The notes under the pieces are model-generated. The model saw only the letters and a program-made list of their open reading frames with translations, did no database searches and was not told the DNA's origin. Below are positions 57,725-64,000 of a DNA stretch of 64,000 nucleotides, piece by piece (position 1 is the stretch's first letter; every line of letters starts with the position of its first letter). The stretch spans positions 310,001-374,000 of the forward strand of contig JALHMF010000002.1 in the NCBI GenBank assembly GCA_022844205.1. Direction: 5' to 3'. The stretch comes from Xanthobacteraceae bacterium (GTDB lineage: Bacteria > Pseudomonadota > Alphaproteobacteria > Rhizobiales > Xanthobacteraceae). The position numbers and the translations under genes were made by a program.

Positions 57725-59281
57725 ATGGCACTTTCGCAAAAACTTCAGCTGCGCCAGAGCCAGTCGCTCGTGATGACGCCGCAGCTGATGCAGGCGATCA
57801 AGCTCTTGCAGCTCTCAAGCCTCGATCTGTCTGCCTATGTCGACAACGAACTGGAGAAAAATCCGCTCCTGGAGCGCGTCGACGAACCGCAGCGGCCGGA
57901 AGGCGGCGAGCAGGGTGCCGGCGCCGGAACGGACGAGTCCGGCGAATTGTCGGGTGTAGATCGCAACCGGGACGACTGGCTTCCGGAATCGTCTTCCGTT
58001 GCCGACCGTAACGAAACCGAAAATCCGATGGAAGCGAATATGGAAAACGTCTTCCCGGATGACGCAAAGGAAACGGGTGCCGGCAGCGCCGCTCAACCGG
58101 AAATGCCCGGCTATTCCGAATGGGCTTCCACCGGACGCGGCGGCCGCGAGGACGACGACTACAATCTGGAATCCTTCGTCTCCGCGGAAACGAGCCTCGC
58201 CGAACATCTTTCACGGCAGCTAAATCTCGCGATCAGCGACCCGGTGCATCGGATGATCGGCCAGCACCTGATCGACTCTGTAGATGAGGCAGGATACCTG
58301 CGCAGCGATATTGCGAGCATTGCCGAAAAGCTCGGCGCGCCCGCTCCGGATCTCGAGACCGTGCTTGAGATCGTGCAGACCTTCGATCCGCCAGGCGTTG
58401 GCGCACGCGATCTGGCCGAATGTCTTGCGATCCAGCTCCGCGAGCGCGACCGCTACGACCCGGCCATGCGCAAGCTGATCGAGCATCTCGATTTGCTGGC
58501 CAAGCGCGATTTCGCCGAACTGAAGCGGGTTTGCGGCGTGGATGAGGACGATATCCTCGACATGGTGGGCGAAATCCGCCGCCTTAATCCAAAGCCCGGC
58601 CTCGCCTTCGGCGGTGGCGTCGTGCAGCCGATCGTGCCCGATGTGTTCGTGCGTCCACATCACGATGGAAGCTGGGCGGTGGAACTGAATTCCGACACGC
58701 TGCCGAAAGTGCTGGTGAACCAGACCTATTATTCCACCGTGTCAAAGAACGCGATGAACGAGAAGGAAAAAGCCTTTCTCGCCGAATGCCTGCAGACCGC
58801 GACCTGGCTCACGCGCGCGCTTGATCAGCGCGCGAAGACAATCCTGAAGGTAGCCACGGAAATCGTGCGCCAGCAGGATGCGTTCCTCGCCTACGGCGTC
58901 CAGCATCTGCGCCCGCTCAATCTGCGCATGGTTGCCGACGCAATCGGAATGCACGAATCGACCGTATCGCGTGTCACCGCGAACAAGTACATGGCGACGT
59001 CGCGCGGAATTTTTGAGCTGAAATATTTCTTTTCGTCCTCGATCGCTTCGTCAGAGGGCGGGGAAGCGCATTCTGCCGAAGCGGTTCGCCACCGAATCAA
59101 GGAGATGATCGACGCCGAAAGTGCCGACGACGTGCTTTCCGACGATACGATTGTGCAAAGGTTGCGTGACGCGGGCGTGGAAATCGCGCGCCGCACGGTC
59201 GCGAAATATCGCGAATCGATGCGTATTCCTTCATCCGTTCAACGCCGCCGCGAGAAAAAAAGCACCGTTCACGGCCGTTGA
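57725..59281 (+). CDS. rpoN: RNA polymerase sigma-54 factor
   Basis: 518 aa. Region I is the Gln/Leu-rich N-terminus (LSQKLQLRQSQSLVMTPQLMQAIKLLQLSSLDL); region II is acidic (about 55-130); the core-binding and helix-turn-helix parts of region III follow, with the DNA-binding RpoN box ARRTVAKYR at 488-496 near the C-terminus. Directs transcription of nitrogen and other genes with bacterial enhancer-binding proteins. Follows lptB by 40 nt and precedes ptsN, the usual order in proteobacteria. Confidence 0.97.
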   Translation: MALSQKLQLRQSQSLVMTPQLMQAIKLLQLSSLDLSAYVDNELEKNPLLERVDEPQRPEGGEQGAGAGTDESGELSGVDRNRDDWLPESSSVADRNETENPMEANMENVFPDDAKETGAGSAAQPEMPGYSEWASTGRGGREDDDYNLESFVSAETSLAEHLSRQLNLAISDPVHRMIGQHLIDSVDEAGYLRSDIASIAEKLGAPAPDLETVLEIVQTFDPPGVGARDLAECLAIQLRERDRYDPAMRKLIEHLDLLAKRDFAELKRVCGVDEDDILDMVGEIRRLNPKPGLAFGGGVVQPIVPDVFVRPHHDGSWAVELNSDTLPKVLVNQTYYSTVSKNAMNEKEKAFLAECLQTATWLTRALDQRAKTILKVATEIVRQQDAFLAYGVQHLRPLNLRMVADAIGMHESTVSRVTANKYMATSRGIFELKYFFSSSIASSEGGEAHSAEAVRHRIKEMIDAESADDVLSDDTIVQRLRDAGVEIARRTVAKYRESMRIPSSVQRRREKKSTVHGR

Positions 59282-59308
59282 GGAATTCCAGATTTCTTCG
59301 GTTGACCC

Positions 59309-59352
59309 AAAGGGGGTCCGCACCTATGGTCCCGCGCCTTCGGACCCTTTTT
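59309..59352 (+). terminator. Rho-independent terminator after rpoN
   Basis: The stem GGGTCCG (59314-59320) and CGGACCC (59341-59347) with a 20-nt loop is followed by five T residues (59348-59352), with additional A/T pairing at the base. It lies 28 nt after the rpoN stop and 30 nt before ptsN, so ptsN probably needs its own promoter or read-through. Confidence 0.75.
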
Positions 59353-59381
59353 AGTGCATTCAGTGCCGTAACGGTTCCGCT

Positions 59382-59861
59382 TTGGATATCAAAAACATGC
59401 CGCTTGAGAATTTATTGCCCGCGAAAGCGGTTCTTCCTGCGCTGAAGGCCGCCAACATGAAGCAGGCGTTGCAGGCTCTTGCGGCGAAGGCGGCCGAACT
59501 CACGGGCCTCGGAGAGCGTGAGATTTTTGAAACGCTGTTGCAGCGTGAACGCCTAGGCTCGACCGGAGTCGGGCACGGTGCTGCGATCCCGCATGGCAAG
59601 CTGCCGAAGCTGGCGCGGATTTCGGGTGTGTTCGCACGAATGGATAAGCCGATTGATTTCGGTGCGCTCGACGGCGAGCCGGTCGATCTCGTGTTCGTGC
59701 TGCTGGCACCGGAGGGTGCCGGTGCCGATCACCTGAAGGCGCTTGCCGGGATCGCCCGTGTGCTGCGCGACCAGCGCACCGCGAAGCAGCTCCGCGGCTC
59801 CCGCGACGCGGGTGCGCTGCACGCAATCCTGACGGCGCCCCCGGCAAGCCACGCGGCTTGA
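59382..59861 (+). CDS. ptsN: PTS IIA-like nitrogen regulatory protein
   Basis: 159 aa from TTG 59382; an ATG at 59397 (154 aa) is an alternative. EIIA domain of the nitrogen PTS, phosphorylated by NPr; regulates potassium and other processes by protein contact. The phosphoacceptor is His71 in HGAAIPHGK; LGSTGVGHG and DFGALDGEPVDLVFVLLAPEG are typical. The last codons and the stop lie inside a 23-bp tandem repeat, so the C-terminal PPASHAA is atypical. Confidence 0.93.
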   Translation: MDIKNMPLENLLPAKAVLPALKAANMKQALQALAAKAAELTGLGEREIFETLLQRERLGSTGVGHGAAIPHGKLPKLARISGVFARMDKPIDFGALDGEPVDLVFVLLAPEGAGADHLKALAGIARVLRDQRTAKQLRGSRDAGALHAILTAPPASHAA

Positions 59862-59910
59862 GCGAAAAAAGCCACGCGGCTTGAGCGAAAAAAGCCACGC
59901 GGCTTGAGCG
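59846..59910. repeat. Tandem 23-bp repeat (2.8 copies) across the ptsN stop codon
   Basis: Units start at 59846, 59869 and 59892; the third has 19 of 23 bases. Units are identical over the compared bases. Each contains AAGCC-ACGC-GGCTT, a 5-bp stem with a 4-nt loop. The first copy includes the ptsN stop codon, so the repeat probably expanded by slippage. It is not a CRISPR: there are no spacers. Confidence 0.9.
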
Positions 59911-59965
59911 GAAGGCGCCGTCATTCTTCAAAATTTAAGGGGGTTTGCGCTTCGGGCGTGCGGCT

Positions 59966-60232
59966 TCAGTGCACGCTCACCATGGCAAGCTCATGCTCGC
60001 GAGCGTTAGCCTCGACCGCTGCGCGCGAATCCGCAATCGTGATCGGTGTGCCGTCGGCGGCATGGAGCGCGAACAGCTTCATGCCCGGCGCGAGCTTCGG
60101 CGCCTGCGGAAAGAGCGAGCTCACGTCCTCGGAGTTGATCGGACGAACATAGGCGATCTCGCCACCGCCAAGAATGGCGAAGGCTTCCGGGCTGAGCGTC
60201 ACATCGGGCTTCTGGTTTGTCTGTTTGTTCAT
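59966..60232 (-). CDS. DUF1150 family protein
   Basis: 88 aa. LSPEAFAILGGGEIAYVRPINSEDVSSLFPQAPKLAPGMKLFALHAADGTPITIADSRAAVEANAREHEL is characteristic of DUF1150, a family restricted mainly to alphaproteobacteria. It is 17 nt downstream of hsp20 on the same strand and likely in the same transcript, so heat induction is plausible. Function unknown. Confidence 0.9.
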   Translation of the reverse strand: MNKQTNQKPDVTLSPEAFAILGGGEIAYVRPINSEDVSSLFPQAPKLAPGMKLFALHAADGTPITIADSRAAVEANAREHELAMVSVH

Positions 60233-60249
60233 GGCTTACTCCTTACGTT

Positions 60250-60684
60250 TCACGCCGTCTTGCCGTTCGAGATTTCAACCCGGCGAGGCGTGCGCGCGGT
60301 ATCAGGACGTTCGAGATCGACGGACAGAAGTCCGTCGGTCAGTTCCGCCCCCACGACTTCCATTCCGTCGGCCAGCACGAAGGTGCGCTGGAATTGCCGC
60401 GAGGCAATGCCGCGGTGAAGGAAAACGCGCTCTTTGGTGTCTTCAGCCTGACGGCCGCGGATCACCAGTTCCTTGTCTTCGACCGTGACGTCGAGTTCGC
60501 TGCGGGAAAAACCGGCCACCGCCAGCGTGATGCGCAGACACTCTGGCCTGGCATCGCTTTTGGGCAGACGCTCGATATTGTATGGCGGGTAGCCGTCTGA
60601 GCCTTTGACGACCCGCTCAAGCGTCCGCTCGATCTCCTCGAAACCGAGGAGAAAAGGGCTGGTGAGCGCCGGTATCCGTGACAT
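60250..60684 (-). CDS. Small heat-shock protein Hsp20 (IbpA type)
   Basis: 144 aa from ATG 60682-60684; a longer frame running through tRNA-Ala is rejected. An alpha-crystallin domain covers about 35-125: YPPYNIERL, LRITLAVAGFSRSELDVTVEDKELVIRG and YLHRG-like FLHRGIASRQFQRTFVLADGMEVVGAELTDGLLSVDLER. The C-terminal IXI-like motif is only weakly seen (RRVEISNGKTA). Holds unfolded proteins for DnaK/ClpB. A sigma-32-like promoter lies 67-95 nt upstream. The 60-nt leader has TGAGGC/GCCTCA that could form a hairpin. Confidence 0.92.
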   Translation of the reverse strand: MSRIPALTSPFLLGFEEIERTLERVVKGSDGYPPYNIERLPKSDARPECLRITLAVAGFSRSELDVTVEDKELVIRGRQAEDTKERVFLHRGIASRQFQRTFVLADGMEVVGAELTDGLLSVDLERPDTARTPRRVEISNGKTA

Positions 60685-60750
60685 TCCCAAAGTCCTGATC
60701 CTAGCGACTTCGATGAGGCCCTGTTCAGGCGCCTCAATTCTTCTGCCTGG

Positions 60751-60779
60751 ATATGGGGATGTGGAAACTGCTTCGCAAC
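60751..60779 (-). promoter_or_regulatory. Candidate sigma-32 heat-shock promoter of hsp20
   Basis: On the minus strand, GTTG (60776-60779) and CCCCATAT (60751-60758) are 17 nt apart. The -10 box is a perfect heat-shock match; the -35 has G instead of C at its first base. It lies 67 nt upstream of the hsp20 ATG. Confidence 0.6.
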
Positions 60780-60786
60780 GGCCAAC

Positions 60787-60814
60787 AAAAAAGCCGCCCT
60801 GAGGGCGGCTTTTT
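60787..60814. terminator. Bidirectional Rho-independent terminator between hsp20 promoter and tRNA-Ala
   Basis: Stem GCCGCCC (60793-60799), loop TGA, stem GGGCGGC (60803-60809), with six A bases to the left (60787-60792) and five T bases to the right (60810-60814). On the minus strand this gives a strong U tract just after tRNA-Ala. The hsp20 promoter lies downstream of it. Confidence 0.9.
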
Positions 60815-60824
60815 GTCGTTCGCT

Positions 60825-60900
<76 letters not shown>

Positions 60901-60952
60901 AAATCTGTTCGCGTCGGAGGGGCCGAGCATGAAGCACACGGCCCGCCCTTCC

Positions 60953-61378
60953 TCAAGTCTCGTCGTCTCCCTCGACCTTTTCGCCAATGATATCGGAGAC
61001 GGTGCCGGGTTCTTCTTCCTCTTCTTCGAGGAAGGTGTCGTCCTCGTCCGCGGCTTCGATCTCTACATCTTCATCGGCTTCGATATCGGCATCGCCGTCG
61101 GCGGGTGCCGCCTTTGCCTTGCGCCCGGTGTTCTCCGCGTCGGCTTCCTCGAGTGAGATCACCTCCGTGCTGACCGGTGCCGGCTCCTCCTCGACGACGG
61201 CGGCAACCACCGGCGCAGCGGCCGCAGCGGCCGCGGCACGGCTTGCCGCGCGTGAGGGAGGTGCGACCTCATACACGGTGTTGCATTTAGGACAGACGAT
61301 GGGGCTGCGCGCGAGATCGTAGAATTTCGCGCCGCAGCTCCCGCAAACTCGCTTAACGCCAAGCTCGGGCTTCGCCAA
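60953..61378 (-). CDS. TIGR02300-type zinc-ribbon protein with acidic tail
   Basis: 141 aa from TTG 61376-61378. The start is chosen because homologues begin MAKPELGxKR and because GGAG lies 8 nt upstream; the ATG at 61417 adds 13 unconserved residues. Cys12, Cys15, Cys29 and Cys32 (VCGSC and VCPKC) form a zinc ribbon. An Ala-rich stretch (about 42-58) leads to a strongly acidic C-terminal half with a run of glutamates. The family is alphaproteobacterial and functionally uncharacterised; it is often found near aroA-cmk-rpsA as here. Confidence 0.85.
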   Translation of the reverse strand: MAKPELGVKRVCGSCGAKFYDLARSPIVCPKCNTVYEVAPPSRAASRAAAAAAAAPVVAAVVEEEPAPVSTEVISLEEADAENTGRKAKAAPADGDADIEADEDVEIEAADEDDTFLEEEEEEPGTVSDIIGEKVEGDDET

Positions 61379-61524
61379 AACGACTGCTCCATTAAAGGAA
61401 AATTCGGGCTGCTCCATTGGACCGCACCCCAGTGAGTGTCAAGGCGCAAAAACACGATTTCGCCTATCCGTGACGGGACAAAAGACGCGTGCTACAGGCT
61501 CGCCCGTCACACGAGGATTGGAAG

Positions 61525-62874
61525 ATGCATTCGGCCGCCCGGCCCGCGGATCAGGCCATGCCGCTGGTTGCCCGGAAAAGCAGCGGGATCAGAGGTCGTG
61601 CCCGCGTTCCGGGCGACAAATCGGTCTCCCACCGCTCCATGCTGATCGGGTTGCTCACGGTTGGCCGGACCGAAATCGAGGGTCTGCTGGAGGGCGAGGA
61701 TGTGATCGCAACCTCCCACGCCTGCGCCGCACTGGGCGGTACTATTCAGCGCCAGGCGCCCGGAAACTGGATTGTATACGGAGTGGGCATCAGTTCGCTG
61801 CTGGAACCGCTGCGGCCGCTGGATTTTGGCAATGCAGGCACGGGCGCTCGTCTGGCGATGGGCGTCATCGCCGGCCATCCGATCATCGCAACATTCGACG
61901 GCGACGAAAGCCTGCGGCGGCGGCCGATGCGGCGCGTGCTCGATCCGCTCGCAAGAATGGGCGCGGTGATCGTCGATGAGAAAGAGGGCGGGCGGCTGCC
62001 GGTGCGCATGAAGGGGGCACGCGATCCGATCCCTATAGTGTTTGAGAGTCCGGTTCCCTCGGCGCAGGTGAAATCGGCGGTGCTGTTGTGCGGGCTGTCG
62101 GCTCCTGGCGAGACGACGGTAATCGAGAAGGAAGCGACCCGCGATCATACCGAGCGGATGCTCGCTTATTTCGGCGCGGACATAAAAACCGAACCTTACG
62201 GCGTGCACGGCCGGAAAATCCGGCTGAAGGGGCGGCCGGAATTGCAGCCGAAGAAAATTCTCGTGCCCGCCGATCCGTCCTCCGCCGCGTTTCCGTTGGT
62301 GGCGGCGCTGATCGTGCCCGGATCCGATCTGATCCTCGAAAGCGTGCTCGCCAATCCGCTGCGCTACGGTCTCGTCGATACGCTCCGGAAAATGGGCGGG
62401 AATATTGAGGAGATCAGCCGGATCGACAGTGCCGGCGAACCTGTAGTCGATCTGCGCATCCGCCATTCGCAACTGAAAGGCATCGACGTCCCGCCGGAAC
62501 GCGCGCCTTCCATGATCGACGAATATCCGGTGCTTGCGGTGGCCGCGTCCTTCGCCGAAGGCGAGACGAGGATGCGCGGGCTCAAAGAATTACGCGTGAA
62601 GGAATCCGATCGTCTCGCCGCCGTCGCCGCCGGCCTCAAGGCCAATGGCGTCGAGCATGAAATCGACGGCGACGATCTGATCGTGCGCGGGCGGGGCCGG
62701 GTGAGAGGCGGCGGTACGGTGGTGACCCATATGGATCATCGGATCGCTATGAGCTTTCTCATAATGGGTCTTGCGAGCGAAAAGGAAGTCGCGGTGGACG
62801 ATGCCTCGTTCGTGGCGACTAGTTTTCCGGGCTTCGCGGAATTGATGCGCGGGCTCGGCGCTGAAATCCGCTGA
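61525..62874 (+). CDS. aroA: 5-Enolpyruvylshikimate-3-phosphate synthase
   Basis: 449 aa from ATG 61525, preceded by GAGGATTGGAAG; a GTG 12 codons upstream is possible. Joins shikimate-3-phosphate and PEP in aromatic synthesis, giving the pathway partner of aroE at 3171. RVPGDKSVSHRSMLIGLLTVG contains Lys32, FGNAGTGARLAMG and DGDESLRRRPMRRVLDPLARMGA are the usual PEP-site segments. The GNAGTGAR form (Ala in place of Gly after GNAGT G) resembles class II glyphosate-tolerant enzymes such as Agrobacterium CP4; tolerance was not established. Confidence 0.95.
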   Translation: MHSAARPADQAMPLVARKSSGIRGRARVPGDKSVSHRSMLIGLLTVGRTEIEGLLEGEDVIATSHACAALGGTIQRQAPGNWIVYGVGISSLLEPLRPLDFGNAGTGARLAMGVIAGHPIIATFDGDESLRRRPMRRVLDPLARMGAVIVDEKEGGRLPVRMKGARDPIPIVFESPVPSAQVKSAVLLCGLSAPGETTVIEKEATRDHTERMLAYFGADIKTEPYGVHGRKIRLKGRPELQPKKILVPADPSSAAFPLVAALIVPGSDLILESVLANPLRYGLVDTLRKMGGNIEEISRIDSAGEPVVDLRIRHSQLKGIDVPPERAPSMIDEYPVLAVAASFAEGETRMRGLKELRVKESDRLAAVAAGLKANGVEHEIDGDDLIVRGRGRVRGGGTVVTHMDHRIAMSFLIMGLASEKEVAVDDASFVATSFPGFAELMRGLGAEIR

Positions 62875-62875
62875 C

Positions 62876-63490
62876 ATGATCATCACCATCGACGGGCCAG
62901 CGGCATCGGGGAAAGGCACGCTTGCGCGGCGCATCGCGGCGCATTTCAAGCTGCCGCATCTCGACACCGGGCTTCTCTATCGAGCCGTTGGAGAAGCGAT
63001 GCTGGCGCAAAGCCTGCCGCTCGACGACGCGGCGGCGGCATCCCGGATCGCGGCCTTGATCGATCTAGCCAAACTCGACCGCAAGCGCCTCTCGGGCGAT
63101 CAGGTGGGCGAAGCCGCATCCCGGGTGGCCGTGATTCCGGGGGTGCGGGCGGCCCTTCTGAAGCTTCAGCAGGATTTCGCCCGCCAGCCGGGAGGAGCGG
63201 TTCTCGACGGCCGGGACACCGGCACGGTCATCGCCCCTAACGCGGATCGCAAATTGTTCTTGACCGCGAGTGCGGAAGTCCGAGCCGAACGGCGCCACCG
63301 GGAACTCGCGGGGCAGGGCGTGGTTGTGACTTATGAGCAGGTGCTGGCCGACATTAAAAAGCGCGACGAGCGCGATCAGAGCCGGCCGCTCGCACCCCTG
63401 AAACCCGCTCCGGATGCGGTCTTGCTCGATACCACCGGTTTGGATATAGAAGCCGCATTCCAAGAGGCTCTGAGCGTGGTCCGCCGCTAA
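62876..63490 (+). CDS. cmk: Cytidylate kinase
   Basis: 204 aa. Phosphorylates CMP and dCMP. P-loop GPAASGKGT (7-15), LPHLDTGLLYRAVG and VLDGRDTGTVIAPNADRKLFLTASAEVRAERRHRE are the core motifs. The ATG is one base after the aroA stop, so translational coupling is likely. The aroA-cmk-rpsA order is conserved across proteobacteria. Confidence 0.96.
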   Translation: MIITIDGPAASGKGTLARRIAAHFKLPHLDTGLLYRAVGEAMLAQSLPLDDAAAASRIAALIDLAKLDRKRLSGDQVGEAASRVAVIPGVRAALLKLQQDFARQPGGAVLDGRDTGTVIAPNADRKLFLTASAEVRAERRHRELAGQGVVVTYEQVLADIKKRDERDQSRPLAPLKPAPDAVLLDTTGLDIEAAFQEALSVVRR

Positions 63491-63540
63491 GAATGGCGCG
63501 GCTTCGAACGCGCTCAAATCACGCCGTTTTAGGAGAATGA

Positions 63541-64000
63541 ATGCCCGCTACCGCTACGCAACCCACTCGTGAGGATTTTGCCGCCCTTCTCGAGGAGTCA
63601 TTTAGCCGTACGAACCTCACCGAAGGTTCGGTCGTTAAAGGCACCATCGTCGCCATCGAAAAAGACATCGCCGTGATCGACATCGGTCTGAAGACCGAAG
63701 GCCGCGTCCCGATGAAGGAATTCGCCGGGCCGGGCCGGGAAGCCGCGCTGAAGGTCGGCGACGAAGTCGAAGTTTTCCTCGACCGCATCGAGAACGCGCT
63801 CGGTGAAGCGGTTCTGTCGCGCGACAAGGCCCGCCGCGAAGAATCCTGGGTCAAGCTCGAGAAGGCTTTCACCGCGAACGAGAAAGTCACGGGCGTCATC
63901 TTCAATCAGGTCAAGGGCGGTTACACCGTCGATCTCGACGGCGCGGTGGCCTTCCTGCCGCGCTCGCAAGTGGACATCCGTCCGATTCGCGACATCGGTC
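63541..64000 (+). CDS. rpsA: 30S ribosomal protein S1, 5' part (runs off window)
   Basis: 153 residues are visible from ATG 63541; the rest lies beyond the window. AGGAG is 5 nt upstream. The first S1 (OB-fold) domain is GSVVKGTIVAIEKDIAVIDIGLKTEGRVPMKEF and the second begins VTGVIFNQVKGGYTVDLDGAVAFLPRSQVD. S1 binds mRNA on the small subunit. It follows cmk by 50 nt, the standard arrangement. Confidence 0.96.
   Translation, partial: MPATATQPTREDFAALLEESFSRTNLTEGSVVKGTIVAIEKDIAVIDIGLKTEGRVPMKEFAGPGREAALKVGDEVEVFLDRIENALGEAVLSRDKARREESWVKLEKAFTANEKVTGVIFNQVKGGYTVDLDGAVAFLPRSQVDIRPIRDIG

Noticed and set aside
59846-59910. Possible CRISPR array
   Set aside because: Units are directly adjacent with no spacers and there are only about three; no cas genes are in the window.

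Overview
The window reads as one uninterrupted stretch of high-GC alphaproteobacterial chromosome. Gene content and order (hemE next to a DUF299 kinase gene, maf-aroE-coaE-dnaQ, hslV-acetyltransferase-hslU, hisB-DUF2628-hisHAFE-coaA, a TIGR02300-type protein, DUF1150, and lptCAB followed by rpoN and ptsN) point to Hyphomicrobiales (Rhizobiales), probably near the Bradyrhizobium/Xanthobacter side. Genus cannot be fixed from the sequence alone. About 66 genes are tightly packed, many with 1-4 nt start/stop overlaps. I see no transposase, integrase, prophage, plasmid gene, CRISPR array or recognisable defence locus, and no gene-free stretch longer than 300 bases.

Region by region. 1-1438 (minus): hemJ (cut by the window edge) and hemE. 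1439-1717: the hemE/DUF299 intergenic region, which is the chromosomal origin in Caulobacter and other alphaproteobacteria; here it is AT-richer, with palindromes and four GANTC sites. 1718-5343 (plus): ppsR-maf-aroE-coaE-dnaQ, overlapping end to end; secB converges on it. 5824-8630: a 276-bp intergenic region with nothing recognisable, then a Tim44-domain protein, mltA and an Smr protein. 8627-11023 (minus): hslV, a GNAT gene and hslU. 11156-15743 (plus): histidine genes hisB, hisH, hisA, hisF and hisE with a DUF2628 membrane protein inserted, then coaA. 15753-22904 (minus): a hybrid histidine kinase, comM, a secreted amidase-like protein, gshB, yraN and rsmI. 22973-28735: a lipoprotein of the LpoA/penicillin-binding-protein-activator type, then hemW, rdgB and rph (minus), diverging from hrcA and grpE (plus).

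28771-34039: a YrbL-like protein, a GT87 membrane protein, then dnaK and dnaJ separated by a 158-bp palindromic repeat. grpE, dnaK and the later hsp20 each have a candidate heat-shock sigma-32 promoter. With hrcA and hslVU, the window therefore holds much of the proteostasis machinery. 34148-43127: mixed metabolism and repair (a methyltransferase, an FMN reductase, pyrF, dapB, gpmA, ada/ogt, nth) plus envelope proteins. 43131-48075 (minus): infC-rpmI-rplT-pheS-pheT, with a probable ATT start for infC. 48156-54938: a glycosyltransferase, an alpha/beta hydrolase, queG, a GST, uppP, an NDUFA9-like protein, tRNA-Leu(CAG) and an RNase D-like exonuclease. 55062-59861: the LPS export genes lptC, lptA and lptB, then rpoN and ptsN. 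59966-61378 (minus): DUF1150, hsp20, tRNA-Ala(GGC) and a zinc-ribbon acidic protein. 61525-64000: aroA, cmk and the start of rpsA.

This is overwhelmingly core genome and I found no convincing new multigene system. The points most worth checking are the putative origin, the palindromic elements, the GNAT gene locked inside the hslVU operon, the degenerate receiver of the hybrid kinase, the unusual start codons (infC ATT, queG CTG), the long LptB N-terminal extension and the missing hpf between rpoN and ptsN.
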